Shown: positions 1-11,800, counted from the stretch's first letter. The stretch: 64,000 bases of DNA from Lamellibrachia satsuma (GCA_033239005.1 BSQZ01000125.1:7501-71500); one strand, 5' to 3'. Made by a program: numbers and translations. Notes: generated from the sequence alone by a model not told the origin.

Positions 1-52
1 ACTATAAGCCTAACTCTGCTCATAACGCTAACCCCAACTCTAACCCTAATGA
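1..52. repeat. degenerate telomere-like repeat
   Basis: The first 52 bases are imperfect CTAACC/CTAACT/CCCTAA units (for example ctaaccccaactctaaccctaa split by substitutions), resembling a decayed (CCCTAA)n interstitial tract. It runs into unique AT-rich DNA. Confidence 0.4.
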
Positions 53-1397
53 TTCAATCGATTAAAATATACGCATAGTAATTCTAATTATCATATGAAA
101 AAGTATCTCTTAAAGACACCTCCTCTATTGTACACTTTACGGTAGACAAAATAATTTGAAACGGAATCCATAGAAGGCCGTCAATAAATTAGATTTAACT
201 AAGTGTTGGTGGGGGTCGACTCCCGCATAAAACGTGTGCATGCGTGGTTGCGGAAGGGCTTGCAACTCACACTTTCTGCAGGCATCGACCCCAACGCACA
301 CTTAGTAGCCGATTATTTCGCGACGCAACTACACAACCGACCGACTCTCGTAGCTAACTGCCGAGAGATTGTTTGTTCAAAATTCGGAACAAACGTCGGT
401 CGGCCACCCGTCGATTCTTTGACAGGTGAACAGTAGACAATCGTGCTAGCGATTGGACATCACAGGACTTTGCAGGATGTCCTCAGTCTGCGCTGAATCG
501 GCATAGAAAAATCAATTCGACAACTCGCAGCCGAACAACGGCCAAGAGAGCGATATTTCAAATAAACATTAATGCTTGCGACGCCTATCGGCTCCCGGTT
601 AAACTAACTGTCTGATGACTAGTATTGTTTTTGCCATTGAAACCAATACTTACGACCAGTTGGATAATTCCGAACTATGTGCTAAATACCAGTTCGGGTT
701 TAGTATAAATTATACACTTTAATAGTTGTCTTGTTACCAACCTGCAGTAGCGTGTTCCTCAAATGCTACAATGTCGTCTTCAAAAAAATCAACTAGACCC
801 TTCTAATTATGTTGATACATGTTTAATGTAAAAATATGAATAAAATTATATCTGATGACGTGCTCTCGTTATATTAATGCATTTACACATAGCATAATGT
901 AACTGTTTACTTGATGAATGTTCTTAATTGTATATGTCTAAGATACAAACTGGATGTGATTCTGAATTATACTTCACTAATTATACGTATTAGTCTTTCT
1001 GCAGTGCTTGAATATTTGACTAAATCATGTAAGGGTAGGTAATGAATTCACCAGTTTTGCCATGTTCAGCTTGCTCTTACCTTTTTTATATTATATTAAT
1101 ATTCCTAGAAATGTTTTACAGTATATATTTATTTTCCACATAATGTATATATTATTATATATAGCGTTATAAGTGTTTTTATAACGTCAATAATGTGTTT
1201 TGCAAAAGTGGTAATATTTGTAGATGGTGGTATATGAAGTTCACTAACTGGTGTCTTCCTATTATGCTTATAAGACTAGGACTTTACTATAACAAAACAA
1301 AAAAGAAACTTTAATTTTTCAGTCATAATATTAATTTTGGGCCTTTGATATTCAGATAGTCATGAGGGTTATTTGTGAGTATGTATTCTTGGAGGTG
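53..1397. other. gene-free unique DNA
   Basis: AT-rich sequence. A 77-codon open frame at 203-436 on the plus strand has no recognisable motif and no supporting context, so I do not call it a gene. Nothing else is recognised. Confidence 0.5.
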
Positions 1398-1452
1398 TGT
1401 GTGTGTGTGTGTGCGTGTGCGTGTGCGTGTGCGTGTGCGTGTGCGTGTGCGT

Positions 1453-1483
<31 letters not shown>

Positions 1484-1500
1484 CGTGCGTGCGTGCGTGT
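1398..1500. repeat. GT/GTGTGC microsatellite
   Basis: Pure alternating purine-pyrimidine tract: GT dinucleotides, then about ten GTGTGC hexamers, then GT again and GTGC. The long His/Thr/Arg-rich open frames over it are artefacts. Confidence 0.97.
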
Positions 1501-1636
1501 ACCATAGCATAGAAGTCTTTATCATATGAGAACTCGAAGAAGATATATTCATAAATTGCTCGTATGACTATCTACAAAGGCCCAAAATGAATATTATGAC
1601 TGAACACTTCCTTTGTCTTTTTGTTTTTTGCTGTAG

Positions 1637-1640
<4 letters not shown>

Positions 1641-1727
<87 letters not shown>
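1641..1727. repeat. (TA)n microsatellite
   Basis: About 43 uninterrupted TA dinucleotides. Confidence 0.98.
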
Positions 1728-1732
<5 letters not shown>

Positions 1733-1745
1733 CAACAATTAACAC

Positions 1746-1786
1746 ACACTCACTCACTCACTCACTCACTCACTCACTCACTCATT
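1746..1786. repeat. (CACT)n microsatellite
   Basis: About ten CACT tetramers directly downstream of the TA tract. Confidence 0.95.
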
Positions 1787-1814
1787 ACCTCACTCAATCA
1801 CACACTCATTCTTG

Positions 1815-2290
1815 TAATAACAATATAGTGTGTTTGTGTAGTGAAAGGATTGTAATGACATGATAGTGCGTTTGTGTAGCGGGGAGATTGCAATGACAAC
1901 ACAGTGTGTCTATATCATGGCAAAATTGTAATGACAATGTCGTGTGTTTGAATGCGTACAGTGGGAAGATTGTGGCAACAATACAGTATGTATTGGCAAT
2001 GCTGTAATGAAAATGCAGTGTGTTTTTGTGCAGTGGAAAGATTGTAATGACAATACAGCGTGTTTGTATAATGGGAAGATTGTAATTAAATGAGAGTGTG
2101 TTTGTGTATTGGAGAAATTGTAATGACACTGCAGTGTTTTTTGTAATGGGGAGATTGTGAAGACATTGTATGGTGTTTTTTTTGTGTTGGAAAGATGGTA
2201 GTGATAATACATAGTGTGTTTGTTATGTGGCTTTATAGGATGTCTATGTAGCGTGTATAATGTGGAGATACCGTGAGAAAAAATAACCCT
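1815..2290. repeat. degenerate ~38-40 bp minisatellite
   Basis: About eleven imperfect units share the words agtgtgtttgtgtag, tgggaagattg and taatgacaa. Strong divergence between units suggests an old array. Confidence 0.85.
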
Positions 2291-2879
2291 TTGATATATT
2301 TATTTTAATGCGCGAAGTTTTTTTTACATTAAAGGGTAATTATGTTTAGGTGTCTACAATCACCATGGCTACTGGCGTATAATACATATTATTACAATCG
2401 TATCACTAGTCGAGTTAAGCACATTCTATCTAGGCACATATTGTGTTTGTCGTAGTCCAGCTGTGAAATAGCCGAATACACATCGCTCGTATAACCTGCG
2501 TCACTGACATACTCGGTCAATTGAGCAATGTGATCAATACTAATTGAATATCAGACTGATTACTAAAGACCAATGCCTACGAATCGATCAGTCGATGCGA
2601 CCCTGTCTTCCAGCCATTGATCTGACAGAACGACCAGCAACATAGACAACAACTCAGTGCTGTGCGCACTTACGAGAATCAAGCAGACAGTTACGTCACT
2701 GGGTCTATGAACTCATTGCCGAGATCATAGACTAAAGAAATAAAGCAACATACAAATGACGAAATCAATCTAATGCACAGTGGCGCCACTCACCATATCA
2801 CCACGTGATTATAAATACAAAACGGTTGACGGAGGGGTATTTAATAACATATTGGTAGGCAGGGCAATTCAATTGCTGT
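2291..2879. other. gene-free unique DNA
   Basis: No gene is seen. A short inverted pair flanks 2285-2345 (taaccctttgat and attaaagggtaatta, about 12 bp matching), which could be a tiny MITE-like remnant but is too short to name. Confidence 0.4.
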
Positions 2880-2889
2880 TTACCATATC

Positions 2890-3595
2890 ATAACATGTGT
2901 ACACGTGAGAGACGCCAAGGAGGTGTTATGTCTCCACTTCTATTTGGAGTATACATGGATGGGCTGTTGGATGAAGTAAAAGACCTTGGTAGTGGCTTTT
3001 ATATTGGGCAACATTTCTGTGGAGCTGCAGGATATGCAGATGACATTATATTACTATGTCCCACTAGATCTGGGTTGCGAAAAATGATTGAGATGTGTGA
3101 GAAATATGCCAAACTACATGAAGTGTTGTTTAATAGATCAAAAAGCAAACTATTTGTGTACAACAAGAAGGATGCTGATCCGCATTTTTAAATAAATGTA
3201 CGGATGTTTCTACATGTGAGAAAACTATACATGTGGGAACTGTACTTGGCATAGCCGATAAGTATGAAATGGTGTTTGATGGTATAAAAAAATTAACTGT
3301 AGTGTAAATAGATTTATGTCTGAGTTTCGTTCACTTCAAAGTGTCGTCAAAAACAAATTGTTTCATCAGTATTGTCGTGCATTGTACGGATGTCAACTAT
3401 GGCCACTGTGGCATGACAGTGTTAGCAGGATGTGTATACAGTGGCACATTGCTTAGCTACCATATGGTTCGCACAGAAAATTAATACCATTAATTGCTGA
3501 ATGTATACATTTAGATGTTGCTTTGGTCTATAGGTTTATAAAGTTTTACAGAACCGTAGCCTTGTCAGAGGTTTCAAACTGGAAATCAGTTATGA
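2890..3595 (+). pseudogene. non-LTR retrotransposon reverse-transcriptase fragment
   Basis: An open stretch at 2895-3191 encodes the RT palm: RQGGVMSPLLF followed by YADDIILLCPT with the catalytic YADD box and then an FNRSKSK thumb-side motif. After a stop, the reading continues in other frames to about 3590 with FRSLQSVVKNKLF, YGCQLWPLW and LIAECIHLDV, which matches the post-RT region of CR1-like LINEs. No endonuclease part precedes it, so this is a 5-prime truncated, frameshifted copy. Family assignment is from motif memory; clade is uncertain. Confidence 0.8.
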
Positions 3596-4075
3596 GTGGG
3601 GTACCATAGGATCAGTATTAGGACCTTTATTATTCTTAATATTTATCAATGACTTGGACGACAATATAACTAGCAACGTACTGAAATTTGCGGATGACAC
3701 AAAAGTGTTTGGAAAGTTTAACACTGATTGTGATAAACAACATTTACAAAGCAATCTAGACAAATTAGTTAAAATTTAACTAATTTGAATAACATCTGAC
3801 ATTTTTCAGACCATTTAATGGTCTGAAAAATGTCAGATGTCATTAAATTTTGGGTAATGTAAATGCCTACACACATGACACGGGATATAAACTATAATGT
3901 GGGAAATACTGTTTGCATAAAATGACAGGCGATTAGGCATGTGTGGTTACATGAATACCTGGTACATATATGATATTCAGTGTAGGTCTGATTTGGTGTA
4001 ACAGTTACAAGTAATGTTGATATGAAAGTAGGATATAGGTCAAACACTCAACAACATATTCTGTGCCATAGATAT
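3596..4075 (+). pseudogene. CR1/Jockey-like LINE fragment with snap-back insertion
   Basis: Encodes SVLGPLLFLIFINDLDDN and a FADDTK catalytic box, closely matching the better copy at 12041-12943. At 3761-3840 the sequence doubles back on itself in two palindromes, then resumes with the family sequence that encodes FNFGKCKCLHT in the intact copy, and decays by about 4070. It is broken by the inverted insertion and several frameshifts. Confidence 0.8.
3761..3840. repeat. two adjacent perfect palindromes
   Basis: First palindrome 3761-3787 has 13-nt arms around one base. The second, 3792-3840, has perfect 24-nt arms (3792-3815 and 3817-3840) around one base. The right arm is native LINE sequence; the left arm is its inverted copy. 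Confidence 0.95.
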
Positions 4076-4880
4076 AATGCTACTAAAGAGGATCAGAGTC
4101 ATTAAGAGTGTTCATTGTGATCAGTATAATGTGTTTGTTATAATTTGTATTATCATCGTGTCACTAGGTATGTGTACTTACAATTTTTCGTTATCATTGT
4201 CATTACCAATCACATATAAAACTATATTACCGCATGGAAAACTTTGTAGCAGACGTGACTGCTTAACAAAACGCAAACGACGAAAGGATGATGCTTGACA
4301 GTTGTCTGCTGATGTAACACAGTCTGGTTATACCATACCGTTCTGTTGTTGCCTGTTGTTGCTTCATGGACAGGTAATTATATTTGTTCAGTTGTTCTTA
4401 AGGAGATCTGTTGGTTAAAGCCATTGATGTAGCGTCTGTAAGAAAGTTGATATAATAAGGTCTTTGTGTTTGTTGAAACATTGTCCAGCATGAAAGGGCA
4501 GGGAGCTGCAATGACTGATTTAGTGATACATATGTTGAAGACAATCTGCTTAGTGCTTGCCAGAATTCATGTTGGTCCACTGCTGTAAGTGTGTAATTCT
4601 TATCCATTACTTGAACACCAGTGAGTGAATGCAAGCCTGTGGAGTATGTTCTCATACACTTGTGTAAAAAAATTGTGTAGGGAATTTAATTAAAAGTATG
4701 CTTCAAAGTAGGCTTCATAGAAAATGTTAGGCATTCAGCAGTGACTGATTGTCAGTGTATCCTGCTATGTAAACTCCATGGTGAAATTCATTGACAGCCA
4801 TGATTCCGGTGGGGACATCATAAAACCTGGATAAACTCGTGGAATCTGCTATTTCCTCTTAAATGGTGACTGAGTGTTAG
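4076..4880. other. gene-free DNA
   Basis: Small open frames (4077-4298 plus, 4398-4655 minus) carry no recognised motif. No repeat structure was noticed. Confidence 0.4.
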
Positions 4881-4908
4881 CAAAATAGAAGGGGCCCATG
4901 GTAGAAGC

Positions 4909-5391
4909 GTGCTCGTCGCGGGTCCTGCCAGTTATCGTCTGATATCTGCAATTCTACTACTACCTTCTCACAAAACATCCACGATGCCCAGAAATTGCGC
5001 CACTAGCCAGAGTCACATTCAATTGTCCTTTTCAGGGCCGGCTCTGGCCACCAGTCAGACTTATACAAAAGGGTCCTTTCCAGGACCAGCTCTGACTATT
5101 ATGTCCTTCAACAATGAAGGGCTCTCAGCAGCCAAGCAACAACTTGTCGCTGACCAGAGCAAAAAACACGAGTGTGCTGTTCTATGCATACAGGAGACAC
5201 ATCGTGGGCCAGATGACATCCGGCCTAACATTCCAGGAATGGATTTAGCCATCGAGAGGCCCAACGCACAATATGGCAGTGCCATATTTGTCAAGTCAGG
5301 CACCATCGTCAATGCCACATCACTAACGGACGTCAACAACATCGAGATTTTGAGAGTAGATCTCAGCGGTATCTCCGTGACGTCAATCTAA
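4909..5391 (+). pseudogene. LINE pol, endonuclease N-terminal part
   Basis: From about residue 64 the translation has the exonuclease-endonuclease-phosphatase start (IMSFNNEGL) and then CIQETH, the metal-binding Glu box of LINE endonucleases. The frame is stopped by TAA at 5389-5391 but continues in the same phase afterwards (KPPGELFSF), so this is a nonsense mutation rather than the natural end. Confidence 0.88.
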
Positions 5392-5433
5392 AAACCACCC
5401 GGCGAACTGTTCTCATTTGATCAACCACCGACT

Positions 5434-6654
5434 GTGGTAGGAAACCAACCACAGGTTATCATCGGAGATTTTAACAGCCACAGTTCGCTGTGGGGCTATG
5501 CCACAACGAATACTGACGGCGAACTGGTAGAAGACTGGGCTGAGATCTACGGTATAAGCCTAATCCACAACCCAAAACTTCCCAGTTCCTTCAACAGCGG
5601 CCGATGGCGACGAGGGTACAACCCAGACCTCATCTTTGCCAGCAACCGAATCGCCGGTTGCTGTAACAAGTTTGTGATGAATCCAGTACCTCGCTCCCAA
5701 CACCGACCCATTGGAGTGCAAGTGAATGCAGCTGTCACTGTACAAACTGTACCATTCCGGCGACGTTTCAACCTCAAAAAGGCAAAATGGAAACAGTTTG
5801 CGCAGCAGCTGGATGTAGCAGTGGAAAACATCCCCGCCACAGCCGAAAACTACGACCAATTTGTAAAAGTCTTACGAAAGGTTGCTAGAAAGAACATCCC
5901 CCGTGGGTGTAGGAGGAACTACGTACCAGGCCTGACAACTGAGACCACCGAACTGTACAAACAATACACAGAGAAATATGAATCAGATCCTTTCGCAGAG
6001 AACACCATCACACTGGGGGAGGAGCTGATAAACTCCATCTCAGAGGAGCGCCGTAAATCATGGCAGACTCTGATCGAATCAACGGACATGACACATAATA
6101 GCAAGAAGGCTTGGTCAACAATACGCAAACTCTGCAACGACCCACGCAAGTCAAAACAGCACTACAACACCACTGCGAACCAAGTCGCACACCAACTCCT
6201 AACCAACGGAAGAGTACCGAATAGACAGCCGAAGGTACGTATCAACCGACAGCAGTACCCAGACGATCCGGGTTTCACGAGAGCTTTCACGGCAGATGAG
6301 CTCGACGTCGGTATTACTGCATTGAAGAAAGGCAAAGCACCCGGCCTGGACGACATCCAAACAGAGCTGATCAAACAGCTAGGACCAAAGGCACGGGACT
6401 GGCTACTACGTTTTTTCAACAGCTGCACCGCGAGTAAGAAAATCCCAAAGCTCTGGCGACAGGCTAAGGTAGTGGCAATACTAAAGCCCGGGAAGGATCC
6501 ATCTGAGGCGAAGAGTTTCCGACCGATTTCCCTGCTCTGCCACACATACAAACTGTTTGAGCGGCTCATACTGAATAGACTAGCGGCACATGTTGATGAG
6601 AAACTCATCCCGGAACAAGCCGGTTTCCGCCCTGGAAAATCGTGTACGAGCTAG
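5434..6654 (+). pseudogene. LINE pol, endonuclease C-terminus and RT fingers
   Basis: Starts with VIIGDFNSHSSLWG, the Asp/Asn catalytic box of the endonuclease, followed by PDLIFAS. After a linker comes the RT N-terminal region with KKGKAPGLDDI, FRPISLLCHTYKLFE and EQAGFRPGKS. It is interrupted by an in-frame TAG at 6652-6654, and the same frame goes straight on with the expected RT sequence. Confidence 0.92.
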
Positions 6655-6663
6655 CTACTCAAC

Positions 6664-7512
6664 TTGACAGAGCATATAGAAGATGGTTACGAGAAATGCC
6701 TGATCACCGGTGCTGTTTTTGTAGACCTGTCTGCTGCGTACGACACGGTCAACCACCGACGCCTCCTCAGCAAAGTGCTGGAGATGACTGGCGATCTCCA
6801 TCTGACCGACCTGATACGCACAATGCTCGAAAGCCGACGTTTCTTCGTGGTGCTGAATGGTAAAAAGAGCCGTTGGCGACGACAGAAAAACGGACTACCA
6901 CAGGGAAGTGTACTGGCACCGATGTTATTCAACATCTACACCAACGATCAGCCCGTGCACACTGATACACAGAGTTTCATATATGCGGACGACTTATGCA
7001 TTGCATCGCAAGAAAAAGATTTCAATAACATCGAAGTAAATCTGACGTCTGCACTAAGCATCTTGTCCACATACTACGACCTCAACCAACTGCGCGCAAA
7101 CCCATCTAAGACGCAGGTGTGTGCTTTCCACCTGAGGAACAGAGACGCTAAGCGAGAATTAAACGTTGTTTGGAATGGGACCCGTCTCAACAACACATCA
7201 ACACCAGTGTACCTCGGCGTTCATCTCGATAGAACTCTCTCCTTTAAGACACACATACAAAAATCCAAGATGAAAGTAAACGCAAGAAACGACATCATCC
7301 GCAAACTTGCCAACTCGAAGTGGGGGTGCAGAGCATCAACTTTAATATCTAGTTGTCTCGCTCTCTGCTATTCAGCTGCCGAGTATGCCTCTCCGGTATG
7401 GGAAAGGTCCATACACGCAAGCAAGTTGAACCCTGCTCTACATGACTGCTGCCGAATCATCTCAGGCTGCCTCAAACCAGCGAACGTCGACAGCGTACAC
7501 TTGCCGGCATAG
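6664..7512 (+). pseudogene. LINE pol, RT palm and thumb
   Basis: Contains VDLSAAYDTVNH (RT motif A), LPQGSVLAPMLFNIYTND (motif B) and YADDLCIAS (catalytic motif C), then VYLGVHLDRTLSF and the thumb. All three catalytic aspartates are present. The frame ends at 7510-7512, but conserved sequence continues in the next frame, so a small indel lies near 7505. Confidence 0.93.
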
Positions 7513-7547
7513 CTCCCCCTCAAATCAGGAGAACTGTTGCCAGCCGC

Positions 7548-8018
7548 ATGGAACGATCACGACTAACGACAGATACCAGACACCAACTGTTCAACCATAT
7601 GCCAGCTGCTAGCCGACTGAAGTCGCGGAAGAGCTTCATGCACACAGTGACACCGCTCGACTCGTCTCCTAGTATCACAAGAATACAGATGCGGAACAGC
7701 AAAACAGCTGACATACCAGCCTCCAATAAAATGGGATTAGAGGCGGCTGAATCCCTGCCAGCGGAGTCTGACCAAGCATGGCTCTGTTGGCGTTCTCTGA
7801 ACCGCCTACGCACTGGCGTTGGCCGTGTTAAAAGTACGATGAGGAGGTGGGGATACATTGATGACACCCAGTCTTTGAACTGCAACTGTGGGGAACTGCA
7901 GACGATGGCCCATCTCCTCTGCTGTCGACTATTGGATGAGGCCTGCACCGCAGAAGACCTCGTCACTGTCACTGAGCGAGCAAAGGCGTGCGCCCGCAAG
8001 TGGCAACACATTGTGTGA
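7548..8018 (+). pseudogene. LINE pol, C-terminal region
   Basis: Continues the element after the frameshift. It ends with RTGVGRVKSTMRRWG, a CNCGELQTMAHLLCC box (CxCxxxxTxxHLLxC, usual for the C-terminus of these LINE proteins) and a natural-looking stop at 8016-8018. Confidence 0.88.
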
Positions 8019-8059
8019 AGGACACGAAAGAAGAAGAAGAAGCAAAATAGAAATGATGT

Positions 8060-8495
8060 ACTGCCAGGGCGTCGTTGTGATGTCTGATGTGTGTTGATTA
8101 ACGCGTGTTCTTAGTGCGTTGCCTGTTTCACCTACATATCTGGATGGACAGATGTTACAGCTAATCAGATATATCTGAATTGGTGGGAAGTCAACGAAGT
8201 GTGTACAAGTACGACACTTTGCGCCGTGGCACGCGGCGGCCGCCTCTACCCTGTTCTCATTGTCGATTGTGTTGTTCTTTATATCGTAACAACCTGGCGC
8301 TATAGTTCCTATGTCTAAGACTATCGAAAAAGACTGTAGTCGCTCAAAGTCGTTTGTGTTGTTGCATATTCTGTGGAAACAAAAAGTCTGCGATTTGAGT
8401 ATGCCCGAGAATGTGTGCTTAAGGTGAAACGAGTTCTTACACACCAACACACCAACTCCTGCAGTGTTTACAGTCCAGTGAATATCTGATTCCAC
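8060..8495 (-). pseudogene. Penelope-like element, GIY-YIG endonuclease end
   Basis: Read on the minus strand, the translation holds a cysteine cluster (GAKCRTCTHF) followed by YLISCNICPSRYVGETGNAL, which fits the GIY-YIG nuclease domain at the C-terminus of Penelope-like retroelements. The upstream part (FHRICNNTNDFERL) fits the preceding linker. The RT part is absent, so this is a 5-prime truncated insert lying tail-to-tail with the LINE. Confidence 0.85.
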
Positions 8496-8725
8496 TGTCT
8501 TGAATTTATTTTAATATAGTTGTGGTATTACAGTAATTTGCGGAAGTTTGTGCAGATTGTCATTAAGAGTCTTCGTATTCAGTTTTAGGTCCATAGATAG
8601 ATGGACAGGCTAGTTAATCTCACGGACTACTATGCGGTTTCTGGGAAAAAGCCTAGCTGCCTTGGTGACCAGTTAAGGGGCCAGCTCCCAGGAGCTTCAA
8701 AATCTGATGCGCGAGAGACGGAAGT

Positions 8726-8850
8726 TTATTTACACAGTACGGTCCATGGGACATTTATTTACACAGTACGGTCCATGGGACATTTGGGAAATGTGCCATT
8801 GATTGCAAACGTTTACCAATAAAGGGTCATTGCGATAATCCAGAACCATC
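8726..8850. repeat. dispersed repeat, copy 1
   Basis: Contains a 31-bp tandem pair (ttacacagtacggtcc) and then caaacgtttaccaataaa and tcattgcgataatccag, which recur at 9688-9780. Confidence 0.8.
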
Positions 8851-9687
8851 CTGCAGACACGGACATGCAGAAACAACACTAGCATATAGACGGCAACCAA
8901 GAGCAATGAATGCGCTGCGTATTGTTACGTCATTTCTAACTAGCGCACCTGTGTATCTGGTGGTTCGAGATGGTGGACTAATTACAACAAAGGAATTGCG
9001 TTTACCAGACAACCATTTGTTAAAAAAGGTCCCCACTGTTTTTTTTGCTTTACAAAAAGGGTTATGGTTAGAAAAAGGATGAGACATCCTTAGTGTGCTA
9101 ACAGCGTACGGCGCCAACTCCACTGTTGAGATTCAAATATCTTAGTGCAGGAGACACGGGTTAAACGCCGAATCGGGAAATGCACGGATGGCAAGTTTAT
9201 TATGTGCATTCAAAGTCAAGAGCAATATTATTCGATTACTCACCTGGTCTGTACCGTCCTCTCATTAGGTTTCAGCAGGGTTTGCGACAGCAGTGACATT
9301 TGGTGTATACTGCGGCCCTGCGCCCAACGAGTGTGGCGCCGCAGGTGGAAACCACCGTCATACTTACTAGATCGGCATACACAATGACAATTGACTCCGA
9401 GCAATAAGCCATTGTGAGACACGTAGTCGCGCCTCGCCGCTCTAGTAATCCCGCGTGAATGCTTGACGTCATGTGATAATTTCCTCGGAAAACACCACAT
9501 TTTAAGACTAAAGCAACGATCCAAGATTTGACAAAGGCACTGGCTGGGTTAGGTTTGTTGTTCTTGCTAAGCCCATACAATTACAATATTCCCTTTGAGG
9601 TTTAAGCTGTTTACGGGGCAATACACTGGTAACATACCAGATCCCAATTTGTATATACAAATCAAACACAAATTAACCGAAATCATA

Positions 9688-9780
9688 CGATACAGTACGG
9701 TACATTTGGGAAAAATGCCGTTGATTACAAACGTTTACCAATAAAGGATCATTGTGATAATCCATAATCAACAACCAAGC
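9688..9780. repeat. dispersed repeat, copy 2
   Basis: Matches the 8726-8850 repeat through gattacaaacgtttaccaa and the following sequence with a few substitutions. The pair may be the two ends or LTR-like parts of an unrecognised element. Confidence 0.75.
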
Positions 9781-10049
9781 ACGGCGATGTGGAGAACAAA
9801 CTAGTCCGTAGAAAACAAGCAACCATAGAACAGATATGAGACAATGAATGCGTTATGTAATACTGGCTAGTGTGCATGTGCATCTAGCTGCTGGTAGAAT
9901 GGCGGACAATTACGGATTTATGCTGACAAGTCTACTCCATGTCCCATTCGGTCGGACTCCGACCGAACAATGTACAGTATCTCTTCAGACGATCTGTGAC
10001 AGCTTGGCTCGTCACAGGAGTGTGAATTTCAGTGGATACTTATTGTATC

Positions 10050-11190
10050 TGTCCGTGATTAACGCTTTGATGTCCGTTATGAAACTGCTAAAGAATGTCT
10101 CGTTGCATGCTCGCTGGTACAACAATCTGCCGTCCTTTGAACAGTACACCGCTCTCTATGTCTAGTTCATCCCGGAAAGACTAATATGACCTCAGATCAG
10201 TTGGTATTTCCTTGATGTGTTCAGGTCATCCGAGATGTACGACTTCTTTGAGTCGGTTCAACACTGGACATCCTGTTGTCTCCTCTCGCAGTAGGATCTG
10301 TTTTCTTCAGGAAAGTTGATGAGGCCGATTAGAACATGGCTTGTGTCTTCTGCTTCGAGTTCCAGTCCATCGACTCGTTCGTCTAGCTCAATGTCTCTCT
10401 CATGTTCTGGGTTTGGTAGTCTGCTTAGAGCGTCGGCTAGACTCTCCGGGTCGACTAGACTCTCCGGGTCGGCTAGACTCTCCGGGTCGGCTAGACTCTC
10501 CGGGTCGACTAGACTCTCCGGGTCGACTAGACTCTCCGGGTCGGCTAGACTCTCCGGGTCGGCTAGACTGTCCGGGTCGACTAGACTCTCCGGGTCGACT
10601 AGACTCTCCGGGTCGGCTAGACTCTCCGGGTCGGTAAACGATGTCGAAGTTGTATCCCTGGACCTTCAATAACATTCGTTGTAGCCTCGGTGTAGCTTCA
10701 TGCAGTGGTTTTGTGCAAATCGTTACCAGTGGCTTATGGTCTGTGATCACGGTGAAGGATCTACCGAACAGGTATGTGTGGTATCGCTGAGTTCCATATA
10801 CCACTGCCAGCAGGTCTCGTTCGATATTGCTGTACCTCGACTGACATTCTGTCAGCGTCTTCGAACCAAACGCTACTGGTCTCTCATCTTGGATCAGTGC
10901 AACTCCTAGCCCTTTCTTGGAAGCATCGACTTCAAACCTTCTCCGATACAGCTTCTTTCAGCTCGTCTACCTGCTTCTGGTAAGAAATGTCCCACGTCCA
11001 GGTTGTGTCTTTCTTGAGAAGACAACGAAGCATATGCGATTTCTCTGCAAAGTGCGGAATGTACTGAGACAAGTATGTCATCATGTCGAGGAATATCTGT
11101 AGGTCTTCCTTATGCTGTGGTGCTGGCATGTTCTGGATGTCTCGTACTTTCTCGGGATCTGGTTTGATACGAAGGGGAAGGGTGGTATAT
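10050..11190 (-). pseudogene. Gypsy-type LTR retrotransposon pol remnant
   Basis: Minus-strand order: RT C-terminus at about 11185-10935 (RIKPDPEKVRDIQNMPAP, then YLSQYIPHF), RNase H at about 10920-10640 (GLGVALIQDERPVAFGSK and FTVITDHKPLV with its Asp, then YRPGE), the linker word LADALSRLPN near 10440, and the integrase zinc-binding lead-in (ELDIESGVLFKGRQIVVP) at about 10170-10100. Frameshifts and stops separate the blocks, and an 18-bp tandem array has expanded between YRPGE and LADALSR. No LTRs were recognised. Confidence 0.88.
10434..10635. repeat. 18-bp tandem repeat inside Gypsy RNase H-integrase linker
   Basis: About eleven 18-bp units (core ctagactctccgggtcg) encode repeated Arg-Pro-Gly-Glu-Ser-Ser on the minus strand. 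The unit copies the native coding junction between the RNase H end and the LADALSR motif. Confidence 0.95.
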
Positions 11191-11502
11191 ACGTAACGTT
11201 TCAAGAAAGAACTAGGGCAATATGATCGCTGACTTAAATTATCAGTTGCAGCAACCTGTGCCACAGTCAAAGGATCATTATAAAGTACAAGGTTTAACGT
11301 ATTGGTGCCGCCGGTTTGAAAATGAACATGCATTTATGCAATCAATGAATGAATTGTATGGTTGAGTCCTGGGGAATCTGTTGTTAGATCAATTAATGCG
11401 GGGCAAATTTAAATCGCAAAGGATAACAATGTTTTGCATTTCCGAACACATGGGTTATATCGTTTACAAGAGTGTCCAAATGTTCCAGGGTGTTGCGGGT
11501 GA
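11191..11502. other. unique DNA beside Gypsy remnant
   Basis: No feature was recognised. Confidence 0.4.
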
Positions 11503-11800
11503 ATAGTCAATGGGTTAGAGTATATGATCGAACTTAGTCAATGGGTTAGAGTATATGATCGAACTTAGTCAGTGGGTTAGAGTATGTGATCGAACTTTGT
11601 CAATAGAGTATATGATCGAACTTAGTCAATGTGTTAGAGTATATGATCGAACTTAGTCAATGGGTTTAGAGTATATGATCGAACTTAGTCAATGGATTAG
11701 AGTATAATTATGATCGAACTTGGGTTAGAACTTAGTCAATGGGTTAGAGTATATAATCGAACTTAGTCAATGGGCTTAGAGTATATGATCGAACTCGGTC
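11503..11800. repeat. 31-bp minisatellite
   Basis: About nine units with core gtcaatgggttagagtatat followed by gatcgaactta; a few copies have internal deletions. Confidence 0.95.

Larger units (their letters stand above)
4890..8046 (+). mobile_element. nearly full-length Jockey/CR1-group LINE
   Basis: One plus-strand element carries an apurinic-like endonuclease, a reverse transcriptase and a C-terminal Cys/His region in the standard order, followed by an A-rich GAA-repeat tail at about 8026-8046. The pol frame is damaged only lightly: two nonsense codons (5389-5391 and 6652-6654) and one frameshift near 7505. This suggests a relatively young but dead copy. Neither its exact 5-prime end nor target-site duplications could be fixed by eye. 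It is the best-preserved transposon in the window. Confidence 0.9.
8496..9842. other. gene-free, repeat-derived DNA
   Basis: No coding region is recognised; open frames on both strands lack motifs. Two related copies of a short dispersed repeat (8726-8850 and 9688-9780) lie here. Confidence 0.45.

Noticed and set aside
203..436. 77-codon plus-strand frame as a gene
   Set aside because: No motif, signal or splice context; such a length is expected by chance.
1323..1863. His/Thr/Arg and Ile/Tyr repeat proteins
   Set aside because: Products of GT/GC, TA and CACT microsatellites.
5061..6608. Minus-strand open frames over the LINE
   Set aside because: Antisense shadows of a plus-strand pol gene with clear motifs.
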